Assembly: GCA_020631735.1 (NCBI GenBank)
Contig: CM036209.1
Span: 6,175,451 to 6,239,450 of the forward strand
DNA from: Saccharum officinarum
Taxonomy: Eukaryota; Streptophyta; Magnoliopsida; Poales; Poaceae
DNA length: 64,000 bases
Reading direction: 5' to 3'
In this document: positions 22,746 through 33,820 of the stretch, in pieces
How the letters are laid out: every line of letters starts with the position of its first letter
How positions within the stretch are numbered: position 1 is the stretch's first letter
Program-made: the position numbers and the translations under genes
Notes under the pieces: generated by a model
Told to the model about the DNA's origin: nothing
Databases searched by the model: none
What the model saw: only the letters and a program-made list of their open reading frames with translations

Positions 22746-23826
22746 GGCGAAATAGCCATATTCGTCCTCAAACTTTGATCCAAAGCTCAAATTGGTCCCT
22801 TAACTATCAAAACGGCCACTTTAATCCTTGAATTTGCAATTTCGGTTCAATCTGGTCCTCTGTCCGACGTCGTCAGGTACAGCAGCTCACTCCGTCAGCA
22901 CAGCGCATGTACTCTGCCAGCCCAGTTGTTATAAGTGGCTGTAGGACCGTAGATAATCATATAAGGATTTTTGAAATCAAATGATTTTGCGAGAAAATAA
23001 AATGTTTCATGTCTCAATATCAACTGACATAGAAAATGTTGTTCACAAAGGATTAACCCTCACAGTCAATGCCTACTGAAATTACACGATGCTCTTTTTT
23101 GAGGCCTCAAGTTGTTTTCCTGTTTTTTCAGAGAGGAGCTGCTTTGTCCTGCTGCTGATCCACGTCCAAGTGAAGTGGACTGAATGTTTGTAGATGCACG
23201 GCCGCTTGTTACACCGATGGTTGCCTTTGCCGCACCTTTTCTAGCATTTGTCTCAACGACTATAAAGACACTCCCACTAGCAGATGCCTTTATTGATGCT
23301 TCAGCAGTTGACTTGCATCTTGAAAAAGAAGCCAGCCTTTTGTTTTGGCCAGACTACAATAGAAAAAAGATATTTAAATTTACTTTGTTGTAATAGTATA
23401 TGCAACTAATCTAAAATGATTGGTACAGCTTAGTAAGCTGGATAAAGGAAGAATCAGACCTCTTGATTTGAGTTGAAGATGTGGCTGGATGCTTTCTTTT
23501 TGATTGCTTGGATTGTTTAGGTTCGGTGCCAGCTTGTTGTGATGGATTATGCGACCCCATGTCCTTCTGCTCTTAATAGTAGAAGTTAGATTCATCTCAT
23601 GTGAAACAATGCATTGCAATAATAAGGAAAAATTCAGAAATACATAAACACCATCCCTGCTCTCACTTGTGTGTTAACGGTGTGAGCTGCTGTAGCTGAC
23701 GACGTCGGACAGAGGATAAGATTGAACCGAAATTGCAAATTCAAGGACTAAAGTGGCTGTTTTGATAGTTGAGGGACCAATTTGAGCTTTGGATGAAAGT
23801 TTGAGGATGAATATGGCTATTTCGCC
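22746..23826. mobile_element. Non-autonomous MULE, 1081 bp, 9-bp TSD TAAAACAAA
   Basis: The left arm GGCGAAATAGCCATATTCGTCC... and right arm ...ATGAATATGGCTATTTCGCC are inverted repeats of about 150 bp. They extend through 'ccaatttgagctttgga', 'ttgaaccgaaattgcaaattcaagga' and 'gacgacgtcggacagagga'. TAAAACAAA stands on both sides (22737-22745 and 23827-23835), the 9-bp duplication diagnostic of Mutator-like elements. No transposase is present. About 780 bp of interior, including a 69-codon ORF at 23184-23393, is unrelated to the arms and might be captured host sequence. Confidence 0.92.
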
Positions 23827-23940
23827 TAAAACAAACATTTTACGTCTATGGAGTCCAATCAGACGTCAACAGTATTTAGGATGTCAAATAGACTTTTTTT
23901 TGCTTGCTAGTGTCCGAACGCTCGCACCTACAGTTGTTTC

Positions 23941-26256
23941 TGTAAGGTCCTAGATGGCTAGAGGGGGGGTGAATAGCCTATTAAAAATTCTACACAAGCC
24001 ACTAAGCAAACTTGTTAGAATAACAAACGGCGTAAAGCGAGTTTTGCTTAGCCAAGGGTTGTGATGCAAGCCTCCTATCCACAAGTCTAGTAGATTATGA
24101 TCTCTAGTTCACACAAGTGCTAAGTCACTAAACTTACACTAGTGAGCAAGCTAACAACTACTAGTAAAGGCTACTACTAGAGCTACACAAGATAATCTAG
24201 TAAAAGTAAATGCAAGAGATAGGATTGTGTATCTTATACCAACGGTGGAGTGAAGATGTTGCCAATCACCAAGATGATATACAATCAATCAATATTGACA
24301 ACAACACAATATGGAGACCAATCACCGGGAGATAAGAGACACAATATTTTTGTTCACCCGGTGTTCACTTGTGCACCGACAAGCTACGTCACCGGTTGTG
24401 TCGACCAACACTTAGATGGTTCCTCGGTGTGACCCTCAAGTCACTTGCCCCTCAAGGCACGCCCCGCAAGGCACCGCAAGACACCACTCTCAAGTGAGGT
24501 AACTCAATGACACGCGCAATGTAATAGAGTTGCTTTTGGCGTCCCGCCGAGGAAAGCATAAGAACCTCTCACAAACAACCGGAGGTGGCCAAGAACAATC
24601 ACCATCTCTTGCCAACGCCTCCAACAATCTCCAAGCCGGCTAGGAGCGGTACTCTCCAAGAGTAACAAGAAATCCACCGGCTATACCACCCACAAGTGCC
24701 ACTAGATGCCCTCAAGCTATGCAATGCACTTTGAGATCACTCAATCTCACTTATGATTTGCAATCACTCAAGAGAGATGAGTGGGAGGAGATGCTCTAGC
24801 TCAAAGGATGTACAAGAATGTTAGAAATCACCGGTTACCTCCCCAAGGGCCGGCCAACGAGTATTTATAAGCATCCCATCCAAATAGAGCCGTTATACCC
24901 CTTCACTGGGTTCTGTCGGGATGACCGGACGCGCCGGTCATAACTGACCGGACGCGCTCAACTGCGTCCGATCCTCCAACGGTCACTGCGCCAACGGTCA
25001 AACCCCATGACCGGACGCGCCTCTCAAAACGACCGGACGCGCTCAACCACGTTCGATCCTCCAACGGTCACTGACCCTCAACGGTCAAACCAACGACCGG
25101 ACGCGTCCTAGGCAAGGACCAGACGCGCCTGTCAAACGACCGGACGCGCTGCTTCGAATGACCGGACGCACCGATCGCACAGCATCGCGCGCCCGCGAAG
25201 TAACGACCGGACGCGCCCCTCGTAACGACCGGACGCGACAGTACCCGCGTCCGGTTTGAGTCCAGTAAGCTCCTTCAACGATCGGACGCGTCCGATCGTG
25301 TGTGACCGGACGCGCCCCGCGTCCGATCGTCCTTGCGAACCGCAGTTCTTCTCTGGGCGTATGACCGGACGCGCCGGTCCCGCGAGTGACCGGACGCGCC
25401 GGTTACAAACCCTAACACCCGATACCGCGCTGTACTGACCGGACGCGTCCGGTCATACCAAGACCGCGTCCGGTGCAGCGTCCGGTCACCTCTGTGACCT
25501 TCGTTCGCTTCCGTTTCTTTTCCGACTTTCGGCGTAGTGGAAAATAGGCATTTCATTTCCCCAAAATCGCCTAAATCCCGCGCTCACACGCTCGGCGGGA
25601 GGGAGAGAGGAACCCAAACCCCTCTCTACCCGCAAACCACAGCGCGACCAACGCCACCTTTGCAAATGTGCCAACACCATCAAGTGTACATCTCCATGTG
25701 CTTGTGTGTTAGCTTTTTCTTAATCATTTTCAAAGGTTTTCCAATTAGCTCACTAGGCCCTACATGCAATGCACTTCATGAATTCACCTAGTGGCACCCG
25801 TGCATCGAATAACCGATAAGACTTCCCCTCTTAATAGTTCGGCTATCGATCCTAAACCACTCACACCCTCTATGGTGTCTTGAGTGTAAAACAAAATGGC
25901 CCTATGGTTATACCTTTGCCTTGAGCCCATTTTGTTTCTCCAAATGATATGATCCACTTCATATCATCACATGACCGTCTCGATCCATCGACCTTGACTT
26001 CACTTGCTCTTCACCGTTGCATCGGTCCGTCGGCGCTAAGTCTTGCTCAAGCTTCACCATCGCATGGTCCTTCGCTTCGAAGCCTCGACTTGCCCTTCAC
26101 CTTCACAACCGGTCCATCGAGCCAAGCCTCATCTTGGTCACATGAGTCAATGTCATGTCTCATATGCAATGACCACCTTTATCTAAATCATCCACTTAGA
26201 TACAAAGGTTAGTCCTAGGTTTCATCAATTAGCCAAAACCAAACTAGGGACTTTCA
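23941..26256 (-). mobile_element. 3' LTR of SIRE/Maximus-type Copia element A (~2.3 kb)
   Basis: On the minus strand the LTR begins TGAAAGTCCCTAGTTTGG (26256) and ends TCTAGGACCTTACA (23941). It is preceded by a polypurine stretch AAAAAGGGAGAGAT. The same sequence in plus orientation forms the LTR at 31451-33760. Within it, 24920-25490 holds a dense array of CCGGACGCG motifs. LTRs over 2 kb fit the SIRE/Maximus lineage of plant Copia elements. The ORFs inside it are shadows. Confidence 0.9.
24920..25490. repeat. Dispersed CCGGACGCG motif array in LTR of element A
   Basis: The 9-mer CCGGACGCG occurs about a dozen times on the plus strand in about 570 bp, usually as GACCGGACGCG. Several inverse CGCGTCCGG copies pair with it to form palindromes such as GACCGGACGCGTCCGGTC. 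Spacing is irregular, so it is not a simple tandem repeat. Confidence 0.85.
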
Positions 26257-27455
26257 ATCTCTCCCTTTTTGGTAATTGATGACAACCCTCACAAAGATGA
26301 TTTTGATAATAAAAGTTTTGAACTTGTCATACTTGTCCAATCATTTTGCTCATAAGTAAAGTTTGGACAATTATCACAAGCTCGGTTTTGGTAGCATTAG
26401 CTCCCCCTACATATGTGCATAGAGTTTGGATTGAAAGCTTTGCACATATGCATGGATAGAAGTGTTGGGAGAGTAATTCTACCAAAATGATGCTAAGGTG
26501 TAAGAAATGGACCTTTGAAGCGTGATACCAATCGGAGTTGCCTTTTACACCATCCTTAGCATCATGAAGTAACTAGACATCCATCAAAACTCAAGAACCC
26601 CGTGAGATCAACATTATATGCAAAGGTTCTTGGACTACTTGTAAAGCTAACCACTTGTAAAGCTTTAGGCAAGTCTAGATACCACATATAAACTATTCCT
26701 ATGCATGCTAGTAGATCATTTCATCATCCAATTTCTATACTAGCATTGCACCACACAAGCATGTATATTGAATTTAAATACATGTGCAATGAGCAAGTCA
26801 TATGAGAATGCACAAACAAATGCAACAACTTTGTTTATGAGCTTGCTCCCCCTACTTGTGTGCATCAACAAATTTTATTTACCCCTTTATCAAGTTGAAT
26901 CATCTTTTTCTCATCATAAATTTTATTTACCCCTTTATCAAGTTGAATCATCTTTTTCTCTCCCCCTTTGTCAACAACTTACCCAAAAAGGGGATCAAAT
27001 TGTGGAGAGAAGGAAAAGTGTTTGATGGAGTAGATTGAAATTAATTCGATACCACATGTAAGGTTAAAAAAAAAATTATCAAATTTGGTTTAACCTAGAA
27101 TACTTGCCAAAGATATTTAATTCGATTTGAACCAAAGACAAGCTTCTTCACTCCTCAAAATAAGGGTTATCTTGCCTATGTTGAATTAAACACTTATAGC
27201 AAATCTTCTAGATTCAACACTAGGTTTACAAGCTCACAAACATGTCATATGCCACCACTAGATCAAAATAAGCATAGAAGCAATAGTGGTAACATATATC
27301 CATCAAATTCATTTGATTTATCATGAATGCTTATGCGTACCACTTATTATGTCTACATGCTCTATCAAGCCCTTAGCATAGGATGAAAGACATGTCAATC
27401 AATTTTACCTTGCAATGTCGAAGGAGAGGCATGTCAATAAGTGGGTGGGGTGCAT
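26257..27455 (-). mobile_element. 3' non-coding internal region of Copia element A
   Basis: This lies between the pol stop and the 3' LTR. It contains a 43-bp direct duplication ('tttatttacccctttatcaagttgaatcatctttttctc', near 26873-26960) and polypurine stretches such as CAAAGGGGGAGAG on the minus strand. SIRE-type elements often have a long spacer here, sometimes with an envelope-like ORF; none is recognisable in this copy. Confidence 0.6.
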
Positions 27456-30400
27456 TCAACTCATGTTTGAGAAATCAAGAATGTTCAATTCATTCCTTAG
27501 CTTGCAAAACCTCTTTTCATCAAGTGGCTTAGTGAGAATATCGGCAAGTTGATCATCGGTGCCAACACTTTCAATGGCAATATCTCCCTTTTGTTGATGA
27601 TCTCTAATGAAATGATGTCTTATGTCAATATGCTTTGTTCTTCCATGTTGAACCGGGTTTTGTATCATCTTGATTGCACTCTCATTATCACATAGCAACG
27701 GCACATTCTTGAAGTTGAGGCCATAATCCTTCAAAGTTGATTTCATCCATAGCAATTGTGCACAACAACTCCCCGCACTCACATATTCGGCTTTGGCGGT
27801 AGAGATTGCCACACTATTTTATTTCTTTGAGGACCATGACACAAGTGATCTTCCAAGTAATTGACATGTGCCACTTGTGCTTTTCCTATTGATCTTGCAG
27901 CCCCCATAGTCGGAGTCCGAGTATCCAATCAATTCAAACTTTGACCCCTTGGGATACCATAGTCCAACATTTCTTGTTTGCTTTAAGTACCTCAATATTC
28001 TTTTTGCCGCCGTGAGATGACTTTCTCTAGGTGAGGCTTGATATCTAGCACACATGCAAACACTAAACATGACATCCGGCCTTGATGCGGTGACATAGAG
28101 TAGACTTCCAATCAAAGACCGATATTCCTTTTGATTTACCATTTTGCCATCAAGATCACTATCCAAATTGCCATTTGTGCCCATTGGAGTTGAAATTGGC
28201 TTTGCATCTTGCATTCCAAACTTCTTCAACATGTCCCTTATGTATTTCCCTTGACTCACAAATGTTCCATTCTTCAATTGCTTGACTTGGAGAACAAGGA
28301 AGTAGCTAAGTTCACCAATCATAGACATTTCAAACTCTTTGGCCATCATAGCACCAAATTCTTCACAATAAGCTTGATTGGTTGATCCAAAGATGATGTC
28401 ATCAACATATATTTGCACTATGAATAGATCATTTCCAATCTTCTTGGTGAATAGAGTAGTATCAACCTTGCCCATTTTGAATCCCTTAGAGAGAAGGAAA
28501 TCTCTTAGCCTCTCATACCATGCTCTAGGTGCTTGCTTTAAGCCATATAAAGCCTTCTTCAACTTGTAGACATGGTTGGGTTTCTTGTCATCTTCAAATC
28601 CGGGCGGTTGCTCAACAAATACTAACTCATTGATGATCCCATTGAGAAATGCACTTTTGACATCCATTTGATATAGTTTGATGTTGTGTGCACAAGCATA
28701 AGCCAATAGAATCCTTATTGCCTCCAATCTTGCCACGGGAGCATATGTCTCATCATAGTCAAGACCTTCTACTTGAGTGTAACCTTGAGCAACTAGTCTT
28801 GCTTTGTTTCTCACCATAATGCCATCTTGATCTTGCTTGTTTTTGAACACCCACTTGGTTCCAATCACATTGTAGTCATTTGGCCTTTCTACCAATTCCC
28901 AAACATCATTTCTTGTGAAATTGTTTAGTTCTTCTTGCATAGCCATGATCCAATCGGCATCCCTCAAAGCTTCTTCTATTTTCTTTGGTTCTATGGTTGA
29001 CACAAATGATGCATGCTCACAAAACATAGCCAATCTTGATCTTGTTTGCACACCACTTCTAATATCACCAATAACATTATCAATGGGGTGATCTCTTGCA
29101 ACATGTTGTGGTTGGAGTACTTGCACTTGATTGCTTGAGCTTGGTTGATCACTTGATGTATCTTGTTGAGAAGAACTAGCACCATGATCTTGCACTTGAG
29201 AGTCACTAGCTAGCTTGAATGGAGAATTGAGCACTTGATCTTTATCATCATCTTGAATATCAATTGCTTGCTTTGCTCTAATGTCCCCAATGTCCATGTT
29301 CTTCATTGCTTCCACCAATTGAGTTCCACCAACATCATCTAGATTCTCTTCTTCATCTTGTGACCCATTGGTTTCATCAAATTGCACATCATGGACTTCT
29401 TCTAGAATGCCACTTGAATTGTTCCAAACTCTATAAGCTTTGCTTGTAGTTAAATAACCAAGTAGGAACCCCTCATCACATCTTTTGTCAAACTTCCCCA
29501 ATCTAGTGCCCTTCTTCAAGATATAGCATTTGCAACCAAACACCCTAAAGTAAGAAATATTGGGCTTTCTTCCATGAAGTAACTCATATGGGGTCTTCTC
29601 TAGCAATGGATGACAATATAATCTATTGATGTAGTAGCAAGCGGTATTGATTGCTTCATCCCAAAAAGATTGACTAACATTGTACTCATGAAGCATTGAT
29701 CTAGCCATATCAAGCAATGTTCTATTCTTTCTCTCAACTAGGCCATTTGATTGTGGAGTGTACTTGGCCGAGAATTGATGTCCAATACCATAATGATCAC
29801 AAAGTTCTTCAATTCTTGTATTCTTGAACTCACTTCCATTGTCACTTCTCACTTTCTTGATTCTAATCTCAAACTCATTGTGAACTCTAGTGAGAAATGT
29901 CTTGAAGGTGTCAAACACTTCACTTTTGTCACTAAGAAAGAATACCCATGTGAATCTTGTGAAATCATCCACTATGACAAAGCCATACTTGTTACCGCCT
30001 ATGCTTGTATATGTTGTTGATCCAAATAGATCCATGTGCATCAACTCAAATGCTTTGCATGTGCTCATTATACTCTTCTTTGGATGTGAGCTTCCAACTT
30101 GCTTCCCAGCTTGACATGCACTACAAAGCTTATTCTTCTCAAATTCAACATCTTTCAAACCATTGACAAGATTGTGTGTTGTAAGCTTCTTCAATTGTTT
30201 CATGCCAACATGACCAAGCCTTCTATGCCAAAGCCAACCCATGCTTGATTTGGAGACTAAGCAAGTTGTCAAAGAAGTTTCTCTAGCATTGAAGTCAACT
30301 AGGTAGAGATTCTCATATCTAAAGCCCTTGAATGCCATATTTGAACCATCCACACTAATAACTTCCACATCATCAACCCCAAAGATGCATTTGTAGCCTA

Positions 30401-30646
30401 GATCACATATTTGTGCCACGGATAGAAGATTGAAATCCAAACTTTCAACTAGCAACACATTTGAGATACTCATGTCATTTGATATTGCAATCTTGCCCAA
30501 GCCAATAACCTTGCCTTTCTTGTTATTGCCAAATGTGATAGAATCAACACCACTATTATTGTCATTGATTGAGTCAAACATTCTTGATGTACCGGTCATG
30601 TGTTGAGTGCACCCACTATCAATAATCCAATGCCTTCCTCCGGCTT
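27456..30646 (-). pseudogene. Copia pol polyprotein of element A (protease, integrase, RT, RNase H), one nonsense codon
   Basis: This polyprotein drives retrotransposition. On the minus strand the order is: aspartic protease -WIIDSGCTQHMTG-; GAG-pre-integrase -WHRRLGHVGMKQL- with -CSACQAGK-; integrase core with -HMDLFG-, -VRSDNGSEF- and -NGLVERKNRTLLDMAR-; reverse transcriptase with -KARLVAQGYTQ-, -MDVKSAFLNG-, -YGLKQAPRAWY- and -YVDDIIFGS-; RNase H with -YSDSDYGG-, -STSG-, -SWSSKK-, -AEYVSAGS- and the C-terminal -KHIDIRHHFIRD-. The order IN before RT defines Copia. A single TAA at 27816-27818 replaces the Gln expected in -SWSSKKQNSVA-; otherwise the frame is open for over 1,040 codons. The element is therefore recent. 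The 5' part of the element is missing beyond 31450. Confidence 0.95.
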
Positions 30647-30667
30647 TGTAATTGACCTACAAGCAAA

Positions 30668-31440
30668 TCAATGAAGCTTAGGTACCCATTTTTGCTTGGG
30701 TCCTTGTAGGTTAGTAACTAAGCTTTTTGGTACCCAAATAGCCTTCTTCTTTGGGCCAACAATGGGTGTACCAATAAACTTAGCTTGCACACCCTTCACA
30801 CCTTTGGTAAGCACATAGCAAGAATCAAAAGGTATAGCATTAACAAATTTCTTGTTTTGGTTCTTTTTATTACAATTATGCTCTAGGTGCCCAACTTGCT
30901 TGCATCTATTGCAAAACCGACCATTGCCCTTCACAAAGCTAGGCTTTGGAGTTGCAAAGGCCGACTTGCCTTTCTTGGGGGTGTAGCCCAATCCCTCTTT
31001 GTTAAGAGAGAACCTTTGGCTACCCAAGCACTTAAGCAAGCGGGCCTCACCACCATAGGCCTTGCCTAGGGCATGAGTGAGCTCATCCACCTCTCTCTTG
31101 AGAGTCTCATTCTCAACCATTAGTGAGGCATCACAAGTGAAACCATCACTAGTAGTAGAGGTAGAGTTGGTGGTGGTGGATGAAGAGCTACAAGAAGGGT
31201 TAGCATTTGACATGATGATAGGTTTATTAAAGGATTCATCAATTATATCACATGTAACACCTATATCACATGATACAACAACCTCCTTCTTTTCTTGTTG
31301 CTCAAGTAGCAATGAGTGAGCCTTTTCAAGCTTGGAATGAGCCTTACCAAGATCCTCATGGTTTTCCACTAGACTCTCATGAGTGGTCTTAAGCTCACCA
31401 AGAACTTTCTCAAGTATTGCTACTTTCATTGAAAGCTTCT
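30668..31440 (-). pseudogene. C-terminal half of gag of Copia element A, truncated at 31450
   Basis: The open frame contains a coiled-coil-like segment (-LEKVLGELKTTHESLVENHEDLGKAHSKLEKAHSLL-, broken here for length) and a CCHC zinc knuckle, C-N-R-C-x4-H-x4-C. It ends -KQKWVPKLH before TGA, 20-odd codons before the protease start in another frame. The N-terminal half, the PBS and the 5' LTR are absent: at 31450 the sequence passes directly into the LTR of element B. The zinc knuckle is expected to bind genomic RNA in the virus-like particle. Confidence 0.85.
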
Positions 31441-31450
31441 TGCACTCCTT

Positions 31451-33760
31451 TGAAAGTCCCTAGTTTGGTTTTGGCTAATTGATGAAACCTAGGACTAACC
31501 TTTGTATCTAAGTGGATGATTTAGATAAAGGTGGTCATTGAATATGAGACATGACATTGACTCATATGACCAAGATGGTGAAGACCAAGATGAGGCTTGG
31601 CTCGATGGACCGGTTGTGAGGGTGAAGGGCAAGTCGAGGCTTCAAAGCGAGGGACCATGCGATGGTGAAGCTTTAGCAAGACTTGGCGCCGACGGACAAA
31701 TGCAACGGTGAAGAGCAAGTGAAGTCAAGGTCGATGGATCGAGACGGTCATGTGATGATATGAAGTGGATCATATCATTTGAAGAAACAAAATGGGCTCA
31801 AGGCAAAGGTATAACAATAGGGCCATTTTGTTTTACACTCAAGACACCATAGAGGGTGTGAGTGGTTTAGGATCGATAGCCGAACTATTAAGAGGGGAAG
31901 TCTTATCGGTTATTCGATGCACGGGTGCCACTAGGTGAATTCATGAAGTGCATTGCATGTAGGGCCTAGTGAGCTAATTGGAAAACCTTTGAAAATGATT
32001 GAGAAAATGCTAACACACAAGCACATGGAGATGTACACTTGATGGTGTTGGCACATTTGCAAAGGTGGCGTTGGTCGCGCTGTGGTTTACGGGTAGAGAG
32101 GGGTTTGGGTTCCTCTCTCCCTCCCGCCGAGCGTGCGAGCGCGGGATTCAGGCGATTTCGGGGAAATGAAATGCCTATTTTCCACTACGCCGGAAGTTGG
32201 AAAAGAAACGGAAGCGAACGGGGTCACTGAGGTGACCGGACGCTGCACCGGACGCGGTCTCGGTATGACCGGACGCGTCCGGTCAGTACAGCGCGGTTTC
32301 GGGCGCACGGGCTAGGGTTTGCAACCGGCGCGTCCGGTCACTCGCGGGACCGGCGCGTCCGGTCAGTCGCCCAGAGGGAACTGCGGTTCACGAGGATGAT
32401 CGGACGCGAGGCGCGTCCGGTCACACATGATCGGACGCGTCCGATCGTTGAAGGAGCTTACTGGACTCACACCGGACGCGGGCACTGTCGCGTCCGGTCG
32501 TTGCGAGGAGCGCGTCCGGTCGTTGTTTCGCGGGCGCGGGTGCTGTGCGGATCGGCGCGTCCGGTCGTTCGACAGGCGCGTCCGGTCATCGGACCGGCGC
32601 GTCCGGTCGTTGCGACCAGCGCGTCCGGTCGTTGCTTCGCGCGCGCGGTGCTGAGCGACCGGCGCGTCCGGTCTGTTGAGAGGCGCGTCCGGTCATGGGA
32701 TTTGACCGTTGACGCAGTGACCGTTGGAGGACCGGACGCGGTTGAGCGCGTCCGGTCAGTTTCGACCGGCGCGTCCGGTCGTCCCGAAAAAACGGTCAGT
32801 GGAGTTGCAACGGCTCTATTTGGATGGGAGGCTTATAAATACTCGTTGGCCGACCCTTGGGGAGGCAACTTGTGATTTCTAACATTCTTGTACATCCTTT
32901 GAGCTAGAGCATCTCCTCCCACCCATCTCTCTTGAGTGATTGCAAATCATAAGTGAGATTGAGTGATCCCAAAGTGCATTGCATAGCTTGAGGGCATCTA
33001 GTGGCACTTGTGGGTGGTTTAGCCGGTGGATTTCTTGTTACTCTTGGAGAGTACCGCTCCTAGCCGGCTTGGAGATTGTTGGAGGCGTTGGCAAGAGAAG
33101 GTGATTGTTCTTGGCCACCTCCGGTTGTTTGTAAGAGGTTCTTGTGCTTTCCTCGGCGGGACGCCAAAAGCAACTCTATTACATTGCGCGTGTCATTGAG
33201 TTACCTCACTTGAGAGTGGAGTCTTGCGGTGCCTTGCGGGGCGTGCCTTGAGGGGCAAGTGACTTGAGGGTCACACCGAGGAACCATCTAAGTTTGGTCG
33301 ACACAACCGGTGACGTAGCTTGTCGGTGCACAAGTGAACACCGGGTGAACAAAAATATTGTGTCTCTTGTCTCCCGGTGATTGGTCTACATATTGTGTTG
33401 TTGTCAATATTAATTGATTATATATCATCTTGGTGATTGGCAACATCTTCACTCCACCGTCGGTATAAGATTCACAATCCTATCTCTTGCACTTATCTTT
33501 ACTAGATTATCTTGTGTTGCTCTAGTAGTAGCTTGGCTAGTAGTGTTGTTAGCTTGTTCTCTAGTGTAAAATTAGTGACATAGCTCTTGTGTGAACTAGA
33601 GATCATAATCTACTAGACTTGTGGATAGGAGGCTTGCGTCACAACCTTTGGCTAAGCAAAACTCGCTTTACGCCGTTTGTTATTCTAACAAGTTTGCTTA
33701 GTGGCTTGTGTAGAATTTTTATAGGCTATTCACCCCCCTCTAGCCATCTAGGACCTTACA
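31451..33760 (+). mobile_element. 5' LTR of SIRE/Maximus-type Copia element B
   Basis: It starts TGAAAGTCCCTAGTTTGG and ends ATCTAGGACCTTACA. It is the plus-oriented relative of the LTR at 23941-26256 and of nearly equal length (about 2,310 bp). The CCGGACGCG / CGCGTCCGGTC array lies at 32230-32790, mostly as CGCGTCCGGT in this orientation. Confidence 0.9.
32230..32790. repeat. Dispersed CGCGTCCGG motif array in LTR of element B
   Basis: This is the orthologous array to 24920-25490, with more than a dozen GCGCGTCCGGTC motifs at irregular spacing. The copy has diverged from that of element A by substitutions and by changes in motif order. Confidence 0.85.
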
Positions 33761-33778
33761 AGTGGTATCAGAGCCGTG
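33761..33778 (+). other. Primer-binding site, initiator Met-tRNA type
   Basis: AGTGGTATCAGAGCC immediately follows the LTR end. It contains TGGTATCAGAGC, the usual Copia PBS complementary to the 3' end of initiator Met-tRNA. It fixes the orientation of element B as plus. Confidence 0.9.
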
Positions 33779-33820
33779 GTCACCGTTTTAATCAAGGCTT
33801 AACATCCTTCGGTGTGAAAA

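Noticed and set aside
24920..25490. CRISPR-like or satellite array
   Set aside because: Spacing of CCGGACGCG is irregular, motifs occur in both orientations, and the setting is a plant LTR.
33761..33778. tRNA gene fragment
   Set aside because: TGGTATCAGAGC here is a retrotransposon primer-binding site, not a folded tRNA; no tRNA gene was seen elsewhere.
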